Positions 6,519-6,957 of a stretch of DNA of 6,957 nt are shown here, one piece after another. The position numbers and the translations under genes are program-made. This stretch comes from Campylobacterales bacterium (lineage in GTDB: Bacteria > Campylobacterota > Campylobacteria > Campylobacterales > Arcobacteraceae), in the NCBI GenBank assembly GCA_019752775.1, contig JAIELU010000144.1, positions 1 through 6,957 on the forward strand. The letters are read 5' to 3'. The first letter of the stretch is position 1. Each line of letters opens with the position of its first letter. Under the pieces are notes generated by a model. That model saw only the letters and a program-made list of their open reading frames with translations. It was not told the origin of the DNA and did no database searches.

Positions 6519-6957
6519 ATGCAAAAAAATCTCAATTTTAATCACATATTAAAAAACCTAAATATCTTATATATTGAAGATGAAGAAAATATTAGAGCAA
6601 ATATAAAAAAAACTTTACTTTTATTATGTGAAAATGTATTTGATGTTTCAAATATCAAAGATGCTAAACATATTTTTAATAATCAAAGAGTTGATATAAT
6701 AATTTCAGATATAAATCTTCCTGATACAGATGGAATAAATTTTATAAAAGAGTTAAGAAAAACTGATAAAACTATTCCTGTAATTTTATTAAGTGCTTTT
6801 ACTGATACAAAATATTTATTGGAAGCCACAAAATTAAAACTCGTGGATTATCTTACTAAACCTGTTGATTTTAAAACCCTAAATAGTTCTTTACAATCTT
6901 GTGTAGAAGAGATTTTGGATAATTCAAGATATTTGATTAATTTCCAAAATAATATTC
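6519..6957 (+). CDS. Response regulator, receiver domain (N-terminal 146 residues, partial)
   Basis: The frame opens at ATG 6519-6521 and runs without a stop to the window edge. A modest ribosome site (AAGAG, with GAG at 6511-6513) precedes it. The product is a two-component receiver domain with all conserved residues visible: acidic pair E20/D21 in LYIEDEE, phospho-acceptor D64 in IISDINLPDTDG, S92 in ILLSAFTD, Y111 and K114 in DYLTKPVD. It should therefore be phosphorylated by a partner histidine kinase. The receiver ends near residue 130 and the sequence continues as YLINFQNNI, so an output domain probably follows. A winged-helix DNA-binding domain of the OmpR/PhoB type is my guess, but it lies outside the window. 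It diverges from the tolC-like gene, and two-component genes often regulate the adjacent divergent operon; that link is inferred. No kinase is visible in the window. Confidence 0.92.
   Translation, partial: MQKNLNFNHILKNLNILYIEDEENIRANIKKTLLLLCENVFDVSNIKDAKHIFNNQRVDIIISDINLPDTDGINFIKELRKTDKTIPVILLSAFTDTKYLLEATKLKLVDYLTKPVDFKTLNSSLQSCVEEILDNSRYLINFQNNI

Noticed and set aside
1..6957. CRISPR array, tRNA/rRNA genes, insertion sequences or attachment sites
   Set aside because: No regularly spaced short repeats, no tRNA-like cloverleaf and no transposase or terminal inverted repeats were seen; the only tandem repeats are in-frame adhesin units.

Overview
The window is AT-rich DNA (GC well under 35 % outside the adhesin repeats) with compact genes, A/T-ending codons and lysine/isoleucine/asparagine-rich proteins. 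This suggests a Campylobacterota genome, most like the Arcobacter/Aliarcobacter group. The taxonomic guess rests on composition and protein style only.

The core of the window is a complete type I secretion system (T1SS) of the LapBCE kind, with the start of its probable cargo. All of it reads leftward on the minus strand. In transcription order it holds: a TolC/LapE-type outer-membrane channel (6370-4904); a 177-nt gap with a long hairpin; a LapB-type ABC transporter with a degenerate N-terminal C39-like domain and a TTG start (4726-2567); an HlyD/LapC-type membrane fusion protein only 3 nt downstream (2563-1148); and an intrinsic terminator whose stem overlaps the fusion-protein stop codon. 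A separate unit then begins with its own promoter and strong ribosome binding site. It encodes the N-terminal 341 residues of a large repeat adhesin (1023 to beyond base 1). The adhesin has an N-terminal domain, an Ala-Ala-Ala-Ala-Gly linker resembling LapG cleavage sites, and then 103-residue Ig-like repeats that run off the window.

On the plus strand, diverging from the tolC-like gene across a 148-nt intergenic region, is the start of a response regulator (6519 to beyond 6957) with a complete receiver-domain core. Its position makes it a candidate regulator of the secretion operon, which is an inference from layout.

Together the genes describe export, and perhaps surface retention, of a giant biofilm or attachment adhesin. 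No LapD (c-di-GMP receptor) or LapG (protease) gene is visible here. The adhesin C-terminus, where RTX repeats and the T1SS signal would lie, is outside the window. The system type is known. The least familiar parts are the adhesin N-terminal domain, the inverted repeat in its promoter, and the uncoupled regulation of cargo and transporter.
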